Positions 42,218 to 50,367 of a stretch of DNA of 64,000 nucleotides are shown here, one piece after another; positions within the stretch are counted from its first letter, which is position 1; each line of letters opens with the position of its first letter. Position numbers and translations under genes: made by a program. The DNA comes from Oceanicaulis sp. (GTDB lineage Bacteria; Pseudomonadota; Alphaproteobacteria; Caulobacterales; Maricaulaceae). The stretch covers positions 1,614,813 to 1,678,812 of the forward strand of contig CP157796.1 of the NCBI GenBank assembly GCA_040112665.1. The letters are read 5' to 3'. The notes below the pieces were generated by a model. The model did not search any database. It was not told where the DNA came from and saw only the letters and a program-made list of their open reading frames with translations.

Positions 42218-42264
42218 TCGGGGCGAGCGGGTTATACTGCGCACAACCGCCCTGGAGGTTCGTC

Positions 42265-42837
42265 ATGATCCGCCTTCTCTTCGCCGCGCCGCTTTTGCTC
42301 CTCACCGCCTGCGTCCTGCCGCCCGACCGGCTGGAGGGCGACGCGCCGCCCCCGGTCGTCGACCAGGTCGATCTCGACCGCTACGCCGGGCGCTGGTTCG
42401 AGATCGCCCGCTATGACGTGAGCTTCCAGGAAGGCTGCGAAGGGGTGACCGCGCAGTACGCGCCGCTGCCCAGCGGCCGGATCGAGGTGATCAACGCCTG
42501 CCGCAAGGGCGGGCTCGACGGCGAACTCGACACCGTCACCGGCGAGGCGCGCGTTGTGGAAGGCTCGAACGGCGCCAAGCTCGAGGTGAGCTTTTTCGGA
42601 CCCTTCTTCTTCGGCGATTACTGGGTGATCGAACTGGCCGACGATTACAGCTGGGCGGTGGTGTCCGAGCCGCGCGGCCGGTTTCTCTGGATCCTCTCGC
42701 GCACGCCCCAGATGGAGCAGTCCGTCCTCGACGCCCGGCTCGAACGCCTGAGGACGATCGGCTACGACACCGGCGCGCTGCGCTACACCGAGCAATGGGA
42801 GAGCCTCGAGGCCGCCCCGCCGCCCGTTCAGCCCTGA
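42265..42837 (+). CDS. blc: outer-membrane lipocalin (Blc)
   Basis: A protein of 190 residues from the ATG at 42265 with ribosome site CTGGAGG. The lipoprotein signal ends LLLTAC. The lipocalin motif 1, DLDRYAGRWFEIARYDVSFQ, is followed by a Cys pair position (EGCEGVTAQYAP, INACRKGG), and SFFGPFFFGDYWVIELADDY and VVSEPRGRFLWILSRTPQM complete the Blc pattern. Blc binds lysophospholipids or fatty acids in the outer membrane. Confidence 0.92.
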   Translation: MIRLLFAAPLLLLTACVLPPDRLEGDAPPPVVDQVDLDRYAGRWFEIARYDVSFQEGCEGVTAQYAPLPSGRIEVINACRKGGLDGELDTVTGEARVVEGSNGAKLEVSFFGPFFFGDYWVIELADDYSWAVVSEPRGRFLWILSRTPQMEQSVLDARLERLRTIGYDTGALRYTEQWESLEAAPPPVQP

Positions 42838-42900
42838 GCGGCTGCGGACGTGACGCTTTGGTCACTTGATCGGGGCCGCGCCGAAGCTCATTTTCCCGGC

Positions 42901-43446
42901 ATGCGCAAAATTCTTCTCTCCCTCGCCGCCTTCGGTCTTCTGGCCGGCCATCCCTTCGCCGCTGCGCCTGAAGCTGCGGCGCAGACGCCGAACGCCACGC
43001 CCGCCTATCTCGATCTGGGCTGGGCGGATCTTCTGCCCGAGGGCGAGGCCGAGCGGATCGCCCAGCTGCAGCAGATGCAGGCGGTGCAGTCCGGCTTCGA
43101 CCATTTCGGCGCCGACGCCATGCCGCAGATCCAGACCTTCAACGTGGTCGACGATCTCGACGGCGAGCGGGTGCGCATTCCGGGCTATATCCTGCCGTTT
43201 GATTTTTCAGGCTCGGGCGAGGTTACGCGCTTCCTGCTCGTGCCGTATGTGGGCGCCTGCATCCACGTGCCGCCGCCCCCGCCCAACCAGCTGGTCTACG
43301 TGACCACCGAGACGCCGATCACGGTGGAGCGGATGTGGGATCCGGTCTTCGCCGAGGGCGTCATGCGGACCGAGCGCCAGGACAACGAGCTGGGCGACGC
43401 GGCCTATACGCTCGAGCTGATCGCGGTCACCCCCTACGACAGCTGA
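42901..43446 (+). CDS. secreted DUF3299 protein
   Basis: A protein of 181 residues with a signal peptide (LLSLAAFGLLAGHPFAAAP). The mature region has YLDLGWADLLPEGEAE, GERVRIPGYILPFDFSGSGE, and FLLVPYVGACIHVPPPPPNQ then LVYV, the DUF3299 hallmark with one Cys and one His followed by a Pro-run. Members are periplasmic and often lie near ABC permease systems; none is present here. An attenuator-like hairpin follows the stop codon. Confidence 0.85.
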   Translation: MRKILLSLAAFGLLAGHPFAAAPEAAAQTPNATPAYLDLGWADLLPEGEAERIAQLQQMQAVQSGFDHFGADAMPQIQTFNVVDDLDGERVRIPGYILPFDFSGSGEVTRFLLVPYVGACIHVPPPPPNQLVYVTTETPITVERMWDPVFAEGVMRTERQDNELGDAAYTLELIAVTPYDS

Positions 43447-43487
43447 ACCCCTCCCTGAACGGGTGCTGAACGGGTTCGCCGGAAACC

Positions 43488-43518
43488 CGCCCCGAGTGGG
43501 GCGTCATTTCCTTTTTCA
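43488..43518 (+). terminator. probable terminator of the DUF3299 transcript
   Basis: CGCCCC pairs with GGGGCG around GAGT, and a delayed T-run (CTTTTT) follows ten bases later. It is weaker than the two terminators downstream. Confidence 0.55.
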
Positions 43519-43883
43519 CGCGCAAATCACGCCCTTATCGCCCGCCATATTGGGATCGTGGCGGAAGGGGCCTCCCTGCCTCCCGCCGCAAAGAGCCTGA
43601 GCGCGGGACGCTTCGGCCGGTCACGCTCCTCCCTGTGCGGCCGGTTCGCAGTGTCCCGCCGGGCCGGACCGGCGCGCCAGTTCCTCCCCCCGTGTGCGGC
43701 GGTCCGGCCTTCAGGCCTTGAGTTTCGATCCGGCGCGGGGCCGGACGGCCGGGTCCTCGCCTGCGCGTCTTGCACGCGCCTTGCGTGGCCTGGTCCGGGG
43801 CTCGCCCACGCTGTGTCAGCGCGGCACACCTGTCGTCAGAGGGGGGCGATGAGCGCCAGCGCGACCGCTGGGCGGGTCCCACC
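43519..43883 (+). ncRNA. candidate structured non-coding RNA, identity unknown
   Basis: About 365 bases without a credible gene in any frame lie immediately before a strong rightward terminator. Complementary blocks such as GGGCCGGACCGG, GGTCCGGCC and GGGGCCGGACGGCC suggest a stable fold. I looked for the conserved cores of RNase P RNA (GAGGAAAGTCC), tmRNA tag codons, SRP RNA and cobalamin riboswitches and found none. The 5' end is not defined. The region could instead be a decayed gene. Confidence 0.35.
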
Positions 43884-43922
43884 GCGCCCGGCTCTGAAGG
43901 GGGAGCCGGGCGCACCTTTTTT
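43884..43922 (+). terminator. strong intrinsic terminator 1 of the gene-free region
   Basis: A perfect 11-base stem, GCGCCCGGCTC at 43884-43894 with GAGCCGGGCGC at 43903-43913, has an eight-base loop. Six T follow at 43917-43922. Confidence 0.85.
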
Positions 43923-44083
43923 ACAGCGCGCTCACACCGACCCACCCTGCCTCGCCCCGCCGCTCCGCGGCGGGGTTTTTTCTTCAAGAGCAATGCGGCG
44001 ATACAAACGCGCCGGTTGGACTCGGTCCGGCCAGGTGAGCGGGCCGCGGTGCGCCGCGAGCGCCCGCAGGCGCTCGCCAGCAC
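43923..44083. other. remainder of gene-free interval
   Basis: Apart from the second terminator at 43955, I see no gene or repeat here. The right part (43990-44083) is the 3' flank of the leftward membrane protein gene. Confidence 0.5.
43955..43982 (+). terminator. strong intrinsic terminator 2 of the gene-free region
   Basis: CCCCGCCGC pairs perfectly with GCGGCGGGG around a TCC loop, followed by seven T. It lies 33 bases after terminator 1 and faces the same way, although no protein gene on this strand precedes it for 500 bases. Confidence 0.88.
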
Positions 44084-44776
44084 TCAGAACGGCTTCACGC
44101 TCGCAAAGAAGCAGGTCGCCGCGATCAGCACCCAGTACATGTAGGCCACGCCCCGGCCGATCCCGATCGAGCGCTTGAGCGCGGTCTCCACCGCCTCGTT
44201 CGGGCCCTCGGCGAGGATGCGGAACTTGTGCTGCCATTCATGCATCACCAGCCGCAGGATCACCCCGATGATCAGCGCCAGCCCGTAGGTCAGCACTTTC
44301 GCGGCGTACCAGCTCTGGCCCTGGCCCGCCTCGAACGGTCCATAGCCCAGAAGCGAGGTGAGGCCGGTGATGATCAGTGTCGGAATGAGGATGTAGCGCG
44401 ACCAGTCCTCGATGCCCGACAGAAGCGGCCAGATCGTCTTGCCGCGGGTCAGGAAGGCGCCCCAGGTCACGCCCATCCAGGCCGCCCAGATCACCCACAT
44501 CAGCAAGAGCCAGTTTCCGCCCAGCGGCTGCACGTTCCACAGATAGCCCATGTGCAGGCCCAGCGGCAGCAGGGTGATGATCCCGGTGCGCGCCAGGATG
44601 TCGATGCGGTAGGCGGTGTCCATGTGCCGCATCCGCTCGTCATAGGAGAGCCTGGGGTTCACCACCTTGTAGCTGGTCTGAAACACCCCCCACTCGCCGC
44701 CAAGCCAGTAGACCATCGCCAGAATGTGCAGCCAGCGCAGGATCGCCAGCTCGTGCTGGATGATGAAGTCGGCCAT
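44084..44776 (-). CDS. polytopic membrane protein, CopD/DUF2269-like
   Basis: A protein of 230 residues with about six helices. The first carries LAILRWLHILAMVYWLGGEW with a His in the membrane, followed by FQTSYKVVNPRLSYDERMRH. Later helices include LARTGIITLLPLGLHMGYLW, WLLLMWVIWAAWMGVTWGAF and AAKVLTYGLALIIGVILRLV. Membrane histidines and Trp-rich helices resemble CopD or DUF2269 proteins, which handle copper or heme, but the match is not decisive. A nearly perfect 22-base palindrome lies 35 bases upstream, so it is probably controlled by a specific repressor. Confidence 0.6.
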   Translation of the reverse strand: MADFIIQHELAILRWLHILAMVYWLGGEWGVFQTSYKVVNPRLSYDERMRHMDTAYRIDILARTGIITLLPLGLHMGYLWNVQPLGGNWLLLMWVIWAAWMGVTWGAFLTRGKTIWPLLSGIEDWSRYILIPTLIITGLTSLLGYGPFEAGQGQSWYAAKVLTYGLALIIGVILRLVMHEWQHKFRILAEGPNEAVETALKRSIGIGRGVAYMYWVLIAATCFFASVKPF

Positions 44777-44811
44777 GTCGTGTGCTCCCCGCCCGGAACG
44801 TCCCTGTTCTG

Positions 44812-44833
44812 GGTAAATGATATACCATTTACC
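44812..44833. promoter_or_regulatory. 22-base near-perfect palindrome upstream of the membrane protein gene
   Basis: Arms GGTAAATG (44812-44819) and CATTTACC (44826-44833) flank ATATAC; symmetry holds at 20 of 22 positions. It is a typical TetR/MarR-type operator in size and symmetry, and strikingly AT-rich against its GC-rich surroundings. No regulator gene is adjacent. Confidence 0.7.
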
Positions 44834-44874
44834 TGCGGGCGGAACGCAAGCGCGTCGCGACAGCCGGTCGCATG

Positions 44875-44902
44875 AAAAACCCCGCCGGCGGAACCGGCGG
44901 GG
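44875..44902 (-). terminator. intrinsic terminator of dps
   Basis: On the minus strand CCCCGCCGG pairs with CCGGCGGGG around five bases, followed by five U. It begins 27 bases after the dps stop. Confidence 0.88.
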
Positions 44903-44928
44903 CGTTTCGTTTCGCCGCTGAAGCTGCC

Positions 44929-45396
44929 TCAGCCCTTGGTGGCGCGCAGCATCCAGGCGAATTTTTCGTGCGCTGTGATGCGCGGCGCGACCAGATCGGC
45001 GGTGGCTTCGTCGTCGTGTTCGTCGGCGAGCTTCAGCGCTTTGCGCGCGGTGCGGACGACCTGCTCGTGACCGTCGATGAGATTGCCGATCATCGTGTCG
45101 GCGTCCGGGGTGGACTGATCGGCCTTCACCGAGGCGCTTTCAGTCATCTCCGCATAGGAGATCGGCGCCATCAGCCCCAGCGCCCGGATGCGCTCGGCGA
45201 TGTCGTCGGTGGCCGCCCATAGCTCCTGATACTGCTCCTCGAACATGGCGTGCAGGTCGTGAAAGCGCGGCCCCGTCACGTTCCAGTGATAGGCGTGGGT
45301 CTTGAAATACAGCGCATAGGTGTCCGCCAGAAGCGCGCCGACGGCCTTCGCCATGGTTTCGCGCTGGCCTTTGTCCAATCCCATATTGATGTCCAT
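44929..45396 (-). CDS. dps: Dps-family DNA-protecting ferritin
   Basis: A protein of 155 residues: LLADTYALYFKTHAYHWNVT, GPRFHDLHAMFEEQYQELWA and ATDDIAERIRALG. The conserved His, His, Asp and Glu residues of the inter-subunit ferroxidase centre (KTHAYHWNV; DLHAMFEEQY; TDDIAERI) are all present. It stores iron and protects DNA from Fenton damage. The promoter region contains an ACTATAAAT-type -10 and an inverted repeat at 45477. It is followed by its own terminator. Confidence 0.95.
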   Translation of the reverse strand: MDINMGLDKGQRETMAKAVGALLADTYALYFKTHAYHWNVTGPRFHDLHAMFEEQYQELWAATDDIAERIRALGLMAPISYAEMTESASVKADQSTPDADTMIGNLIDGHEQVVRTARKALKLADEHDDEATADLVAPRITAHEKFAWMLRATKG

Positions 45397-45476
45397 GATC
45401 GTCTCCGTTTTTCGTCGAGCACCGCCGCAGTATCGCCCCGGCGTCGCCCTTGATCAAATTTATAGTCGCGCTCGAT

Positions 45477-45497
45477 GATATAGGTAGAGGCTATATC
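45477..45497. promoter_or_regulatory. inverted repeat upstream of dps
   Basis: GATATAG (45477-45483) and CTATATC (45491-45497) are perfect seven-base arms with a seven-base spacer. The site is 80-100 bases before the dps start, beside a likely -10 (TATAAAT on the minus strand at 45458-45464), and directly abuts the aspC stop codon. It is a candidate iron- or peroxide-response operator, though it does not match Fur or Irr boxes I know. Confidence 0.5.
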
Positions 45498-47296
<1,799 letters not shown>

Positions 47297-47458
47297 GACG
47301 GCCGAGCCTAGCGCCAGCCGCCGCGCCCGCAAATCGCCTCAATGTTTCACGCCGCCGCCCCAATTGCGTCCATCGGCGGCCCGGAACCGGGCGTTTCTTA
47401 TTCATACACGGTTCAGCGATCGGCTGGGGCCGCACGACGGGAGCGAAGGGAGGACGCG

Positions 47459-47608
47459 ATGACCAGACGGACGCAAGCGGGAGGGCTCAGCGGGCTTCTC
47501 ATCGCCGCGGCGTGTCTCGTCGCGACGGTCTTCGTCTTCCAAGGCGACGCCCCCGGCCAGAGCAGCCTGTTCATCGCCGACGCGGGCGTGACGCTGCAGT
47601 CACGCTGA
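47459..47608 (+). CDS. 49-residue single-pass membrane protein
   Basis: The ATG at 47459 has a strong GGGAGGAC ribosome site six bases upstream. The peptide has a basic start (MTRRTQAGG), one hydrophobic helix (LSGLLIAAACLVATVFVF) and a polar tail ending TLQSR. Composition and start signals look genuine. It precedes the TonB-like gene by about 70 bases and may be co-transcribed. Function unknown. Confidence 0.6.
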   Translation: MTRRTQAGGLSGLLIAAACLVATVFVFQGDAPGQSSLFIADAGVTLQSR

Positions 47609-47680
47609 TCGGGCGGCTCCCGCCCCCTCTCACAGCGTTTTCATTTGTTTGCGCGCACCCGGCGCCCCATTTTCGCGCGG

Positions 47681-48796
47681 GTGACCGCTTTCAGCCCGAC
47701 TTCCGCTTTCGCCGCGATCGATCCCGGCGCAGCCGCCGCCGATCCGGCGGTGCGGCGGCGTGCGGCCGCCTATGGCGCGGCGATCCTGCTGCACGGACTT
47801 TTGTTTGCGGGGCTGCTCGCCGCGCCGGCGGCGGTGCGTGAAGAAGCCGGCCGGATGGCGCGTGCGATCGAGGTGCGGTTCTACACGGTCGCAGGCGGGG
47901 AGGGGGCGGAGACCGACGCCCCGCTGTTCGAGCCGCCGCTGGCCCAGAGCGCTGAAGCGGGCGAAGGGGCGCAGGACGGGGAGACCGAACGCCCGAGCGG
48001 CGCCGATCCGGCTGCGGACGAGGCGCAGGCGGGCGGCGCTGAAGCTGCGGAGGTTCAGGAAGCCGCCGAAGATGCTGAACCCGCCGACGCGCCGGAGCCT
48101 GTCGCCGAGACAGCCGTCGAGACCGAGGAAGCGGCCGCTGAGCCGGCTCCGGCTGAGACGGGCGATGCGGTCCTTTTCGCTCCCGCAGCCACGCCGGAGC
48201 CCGCTGGCGAGAGCGCGGATGCGCCGTCTGCGGGCGCCGCCGCCGGGCCCGCCCCGGCGCCGGCGGCGCCGGCCGATCCGGATCGGCCGATGGCGACGAG
48301 CCAGCTTTCCGATCTGCCGCCGCCCGGCGCGCGGCGTGCAGGCCCGCCGAGCTTCGCGGATATTCTGGCGCGCGCCCGCACCCGGCTCGATCCCGCCGAT
48401 TTCGAAGTCGCCAATCTCGCAGGCGGGGTGAGGCTGACGACACGCGAGGTGTTCTGCCTCAGCTCGGCCTCGGGCAATCGCGACGCGATGGACTGCGGCG
48501 ACGCGCCGAACGCCGCGTCGGCCGAACTGGCGAAATACGGGCTCATGGATCTGGGCGAGGAGCCGCCGGACTTTCTCGAAGACCTGACGCGGCTCGAGTA
48601 CCAGCTCCAGACGCTGGGCGCGAACGACAACGCGGTCGCCCGCATCCTGACCGCCCTGCGCGAGGCCCGCCGCGAGGCGATCGCCACCGACCCGATCCAG
48701 CGGCAGATGACGCGCGACGGCGAAGGCTACGATAATCTCGGCGTTCGCCGCCGGGATGAAGGCGCGCCCGGGCGCGGCCCGGCGGGCGGGGGCTAG
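47681..48796 (+). CDS. TonB/TolA-like Ala/Glu/Pro-rich envelope protein
   Basis: A protein of 371 residues if the GTG at 47681 is the start; a TTG at 47645 is also possible and neither has a good ribosome site. After one helix (AAAYGAAILLHGLLFAGLLA), which resembles the TonB N-terminal anchor, comes a low-complexity Ala/Glu/Pro region of about 170 residues, then a globular C-terminus with PSFADILARARTRLDPADFE and two Cys (VFCLSSASG; AMDCGDAPN). The C-terminal domain is not the classical TonB fold. It spans the periplasm; an energy-transducing role is a guess. Its stop codon is the CTAG shared with the thioesterase gene. Confidence 0.65.
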   Translation: MTAFSPTSAFAAIDPGAAAADPAVRRRAAAYGAAILLHGLLFAGLLAAPAAVREEAGRMARAIEVRFYTVAGGEGAETDAPLFEPPLAQSAEAGEGAQDGETERPSGADPAADEAQAGGAEAAEVQEAAEDAEPADAPEPVAETAVETEEAAAEPAPAETGDAVLFAPAATPEPAGESADAPSAGAAAGPAPAPAAPADPDRPMATSQLSDLPPPGARRAGPPSFADILARARTRLDPADFEVANLAGGVRLTTREVFCLSSASGNRDAMDCGDAPNAASAELAKYGLMDLGEEPPDFLEDLTRLEYQLQTLGANDNAVARILTALREARREAIATDPIQRQMTRDGEGYDNLGVRRRDEGAPGRGPAGGG

Positions 48797-49713
48797 GGCC
48801 GAAGCCCGTCGATCCGCGCCGCCTTCATCGCCGCCAGCGTCCCGGAGTCGGGCTGTTTGAGCTTGCGGGTCTCAAGGTCGAGCAGGCAGCCCACCGCTTC
48901 GAGCGACCATAGCCCTTCGCCGGTTTCCGGATCGCAGACCCAGTGCACCAGCGTGCGGATCTTGTCGGTGACGTTCGCGATCCCGGTTCTGATCACATAG
49001 CCAGAGCCCGCCGCAGGAAAGCGCCGGAAGATCAGCCGGGCTTCGAGCACCGCGCTGGCCGCGGCGATGGGCGCGCCGGTGCGGTAGCTCTCCCATTGCT
49101 CGGGAAAGCCCGCTTCGAGATGGATCACGGCGTCCGAGACCTTGCCGAAGGCGAATTCCAGCCGCATCCGGCCGTTCACGTCGGTCTCGTAAGGATGGAT
49201 CATCCCGCGGGCGAGGGGTTCGAGCCCCAGCGTTTCCGCGCGAACGAGCGAGATGGCTTCCGGCGCGCCGTCGGACAGGCTGCGGGCGGCGAGTTCGGCC
49301 GGCGCGTCCACGCGCATCCGGTCGAGCGCGGCGCGGGCGCGTTCGGGCCATGCGAAGACCTTGCCCGAACTCGGATCGGCATGGTCGAGCCGGACCCTGA
49401 ACACCGCCGCCGGCCGGCCGAGCGCGCGATGGTCGAGCACGAGGGCGGCGGTCAGCCCGGTGTCGTCGTGTTCGAGCACGCCGCCCCGGATCTCCAGCGG
49501 CGCGCCGGGCCGGGCTTCGGCCAGGAAGCGGACGACCATCTCGCGGGCGATCAGCGTGGCGGTGGCCGAGCGCGAGAACGCCCCGCGCATGCCGATCATC
49601 TGGCTCAGGACCGCGACGGCCTCGCGCGCCTTGGCGAGATAGAAGCGCACGTTGAGATGCCCGAGCTCGTCGCACTCCCAGGCGTTCGCATTGCCGCGCC
49701 AAAGACTTTCCAT
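48793..49713 (-). CDS. double-hotdog acyl-CoA thioesterase-like protein
   Basis: A protein of 306 residues made of two 4HBT-like halves. The first has the catalytic-type motif NANAWECDELGHLNVRFYLA, matching the 4-hydroxybenzoyl-CoA thioesterase D-x-x-GH-N-x-x-Y core. The second has MIHPYETDVNGRMRLEFAFG and FPEQWESYRTGAPIAAAS. It is probably an acyl-CoA thioester hydrolase; the acyl chain is unknown. It converges with the TonB-like gene and shares its CTAG stop. Confidence 0.85.
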   Translation of the reverse strand: MESLWRGNANAWECDELGHLNVRFYLAKAREAVAVLSQMIGMRGAFSRSATATLIAREMVVRFLAEARPGAPLEIRGGVLEHDDTGLTAALVLDHRALGRPAAVFRVRLDHADPSSGKVFAWPERARAALDRMRVDAPAELAARSLSDGAPEAISLVRAETLGLEPLARGMIHPYETDVNGRMRLEFAFGKVSDAVIHLEAGFPEQWESYRTGAPIAAASAVLEARLIFRRFPAAGSGYVIRTGIANVTDKIRTLVHWVCDPETGEGLWSLEAVGCLLDLETRKLKQPDSGTLAAMKAARIDGLRP

Positions 49714-49783
49714 CGCCTCGCCCCCGTCGTTGAGCGAGGCGAAGGCTAGGCCGGTTCGGGCGGCGATGTCATGGGGTGGGCGA

Positions 49784-50215
49784 TCACCCGCAGGCCGCGC
49801 AGCGCCCGTAATGCTCGATCACGGAGCGCGCCACGGTGAAGCCGGCGGGCGCGTGCTCCGCATCCGCGTGCACATGGCGTTCTTCCACCGCGCCGCAGCC
49901 TTCGCAGATGAACAGCTCCGCGCCGCCTTCCTCCTCGCCGTGGAGGCAGGCGGTGTAGGCGTTCAGCGCCTCGACCTTGTGGGCCAGCCCCGCCTTGGTC
50001 AGGAAATCCAGCGCCCGATAAACCGTCGGGGGCTGGGCCGCGCCGCCGGGCTTGAGCGCGGCGAGCAGGTCGTAGGCCTTCACCGGACCGCCCGCCTCGA
50101 CGAGCAGTTCCAGAACGCGGCGGCGGACAGGGGTGAGCGACAGATTGCGCCGGCGGCAGAAGCGCTCGGCGGTCTTCATCGCTTCGGCGGCGGGGTGAGT
50201 CGCGGCGGTCGTCAT
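49784..50215 (-). CDS. zur: zinc uptake regulator Zur (Fur family)
   Basis: A protein of 143 residues. The winged HTH is LTPVRRRVLELLVEAGGPVK then PPTVYRALDFLTKAGLAHK. The zinc-binding C-terminus has FICEGCGAVEERHVHADAEH and GRCAACG, two CxxC pairs that form the structural zinc site. Divergence from a His-rich ZnuD-type receptor and Zur-box-like sequence between them favour Zur over Fur. It would repress the receptor when zinc is plentiful. Confidence 0.92.
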   Translation of the reverse strand: MTTAATHPAAEAMKTAERFCRRRNLSLTPVRRRVLELLVEAGGPVKAYDLLAALKPGGAAQPPTVYRALDFLTKAGLAHKVEALNAYTACLHGEEEGGAELFICEGCGAVEERHVHADAEHAPAGFTVARSVIEHYGRCAACG

Positions 50216-50317
50216 GGGGTCAATCTACTCGCTGCGGGTCGATGTTGCGAGCCCGACACGCCGCCCGGGTCTGCGCGCGGAAACCGCAGGCCGGGGCTTG
50301 TAGGGCCGATTTGGCGC

Positions 50318-50332
50318 CGTTACAGAGTAACG
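50318..50332. promoter_or_regulatory. perfect palindrome in the zur-znuD region
   Basis: CGTTACAGAGTAACG is a perfect inverted repeat with six-base arms and a three-base spacer. It lies 22 bases before the Zur-box-like site and may overlap the -35 region of znuD or the zur promoter. Confidence 0.45.
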
Positions 50333-50339
50333 CCGCTGA

Positions 50340-50357
50340 GCAATACTATAACATTAC
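50340..50357. promoter_or_regulatory. probable Zur box upstream of znuD
   Basis: GCAATACTATAACATTAC, read on the minus strand, is GTAATGTTATAGTATTGC. It is close to the proteobacterial Zur consensus, which is centred on TGTTATANTATAACA. It lies 10-27 bases before the receptor start, positioned to block transcription. Confidence 0.7.
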
Positions 50358-50367
50358 GGAGCCGTTC

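Noticed and set aside
43519..43982. RNase P RNA, tmRNA, SRP RNA or a cobalamin riboswitch
   Set aside because: None of the conserved cores of these RNAs was found on either strand, so the region is left as unidentified.
43558..44178. Plus-strand open frame of 206 codons in the gene-free region
   Set aside because: It crosses two strong terminators and the 3' end of the opposing gene, and its sequence is Arg/Pro/Ser-rich without any fold-like pattern.
50242..50367. Upstream start for the ZnuD receptor at 50242
   Set aside because: The added 42 residues are not signal-like and would place the Zur-box region inside the gene. The ATG at 50368 begins a proper signal peptide.
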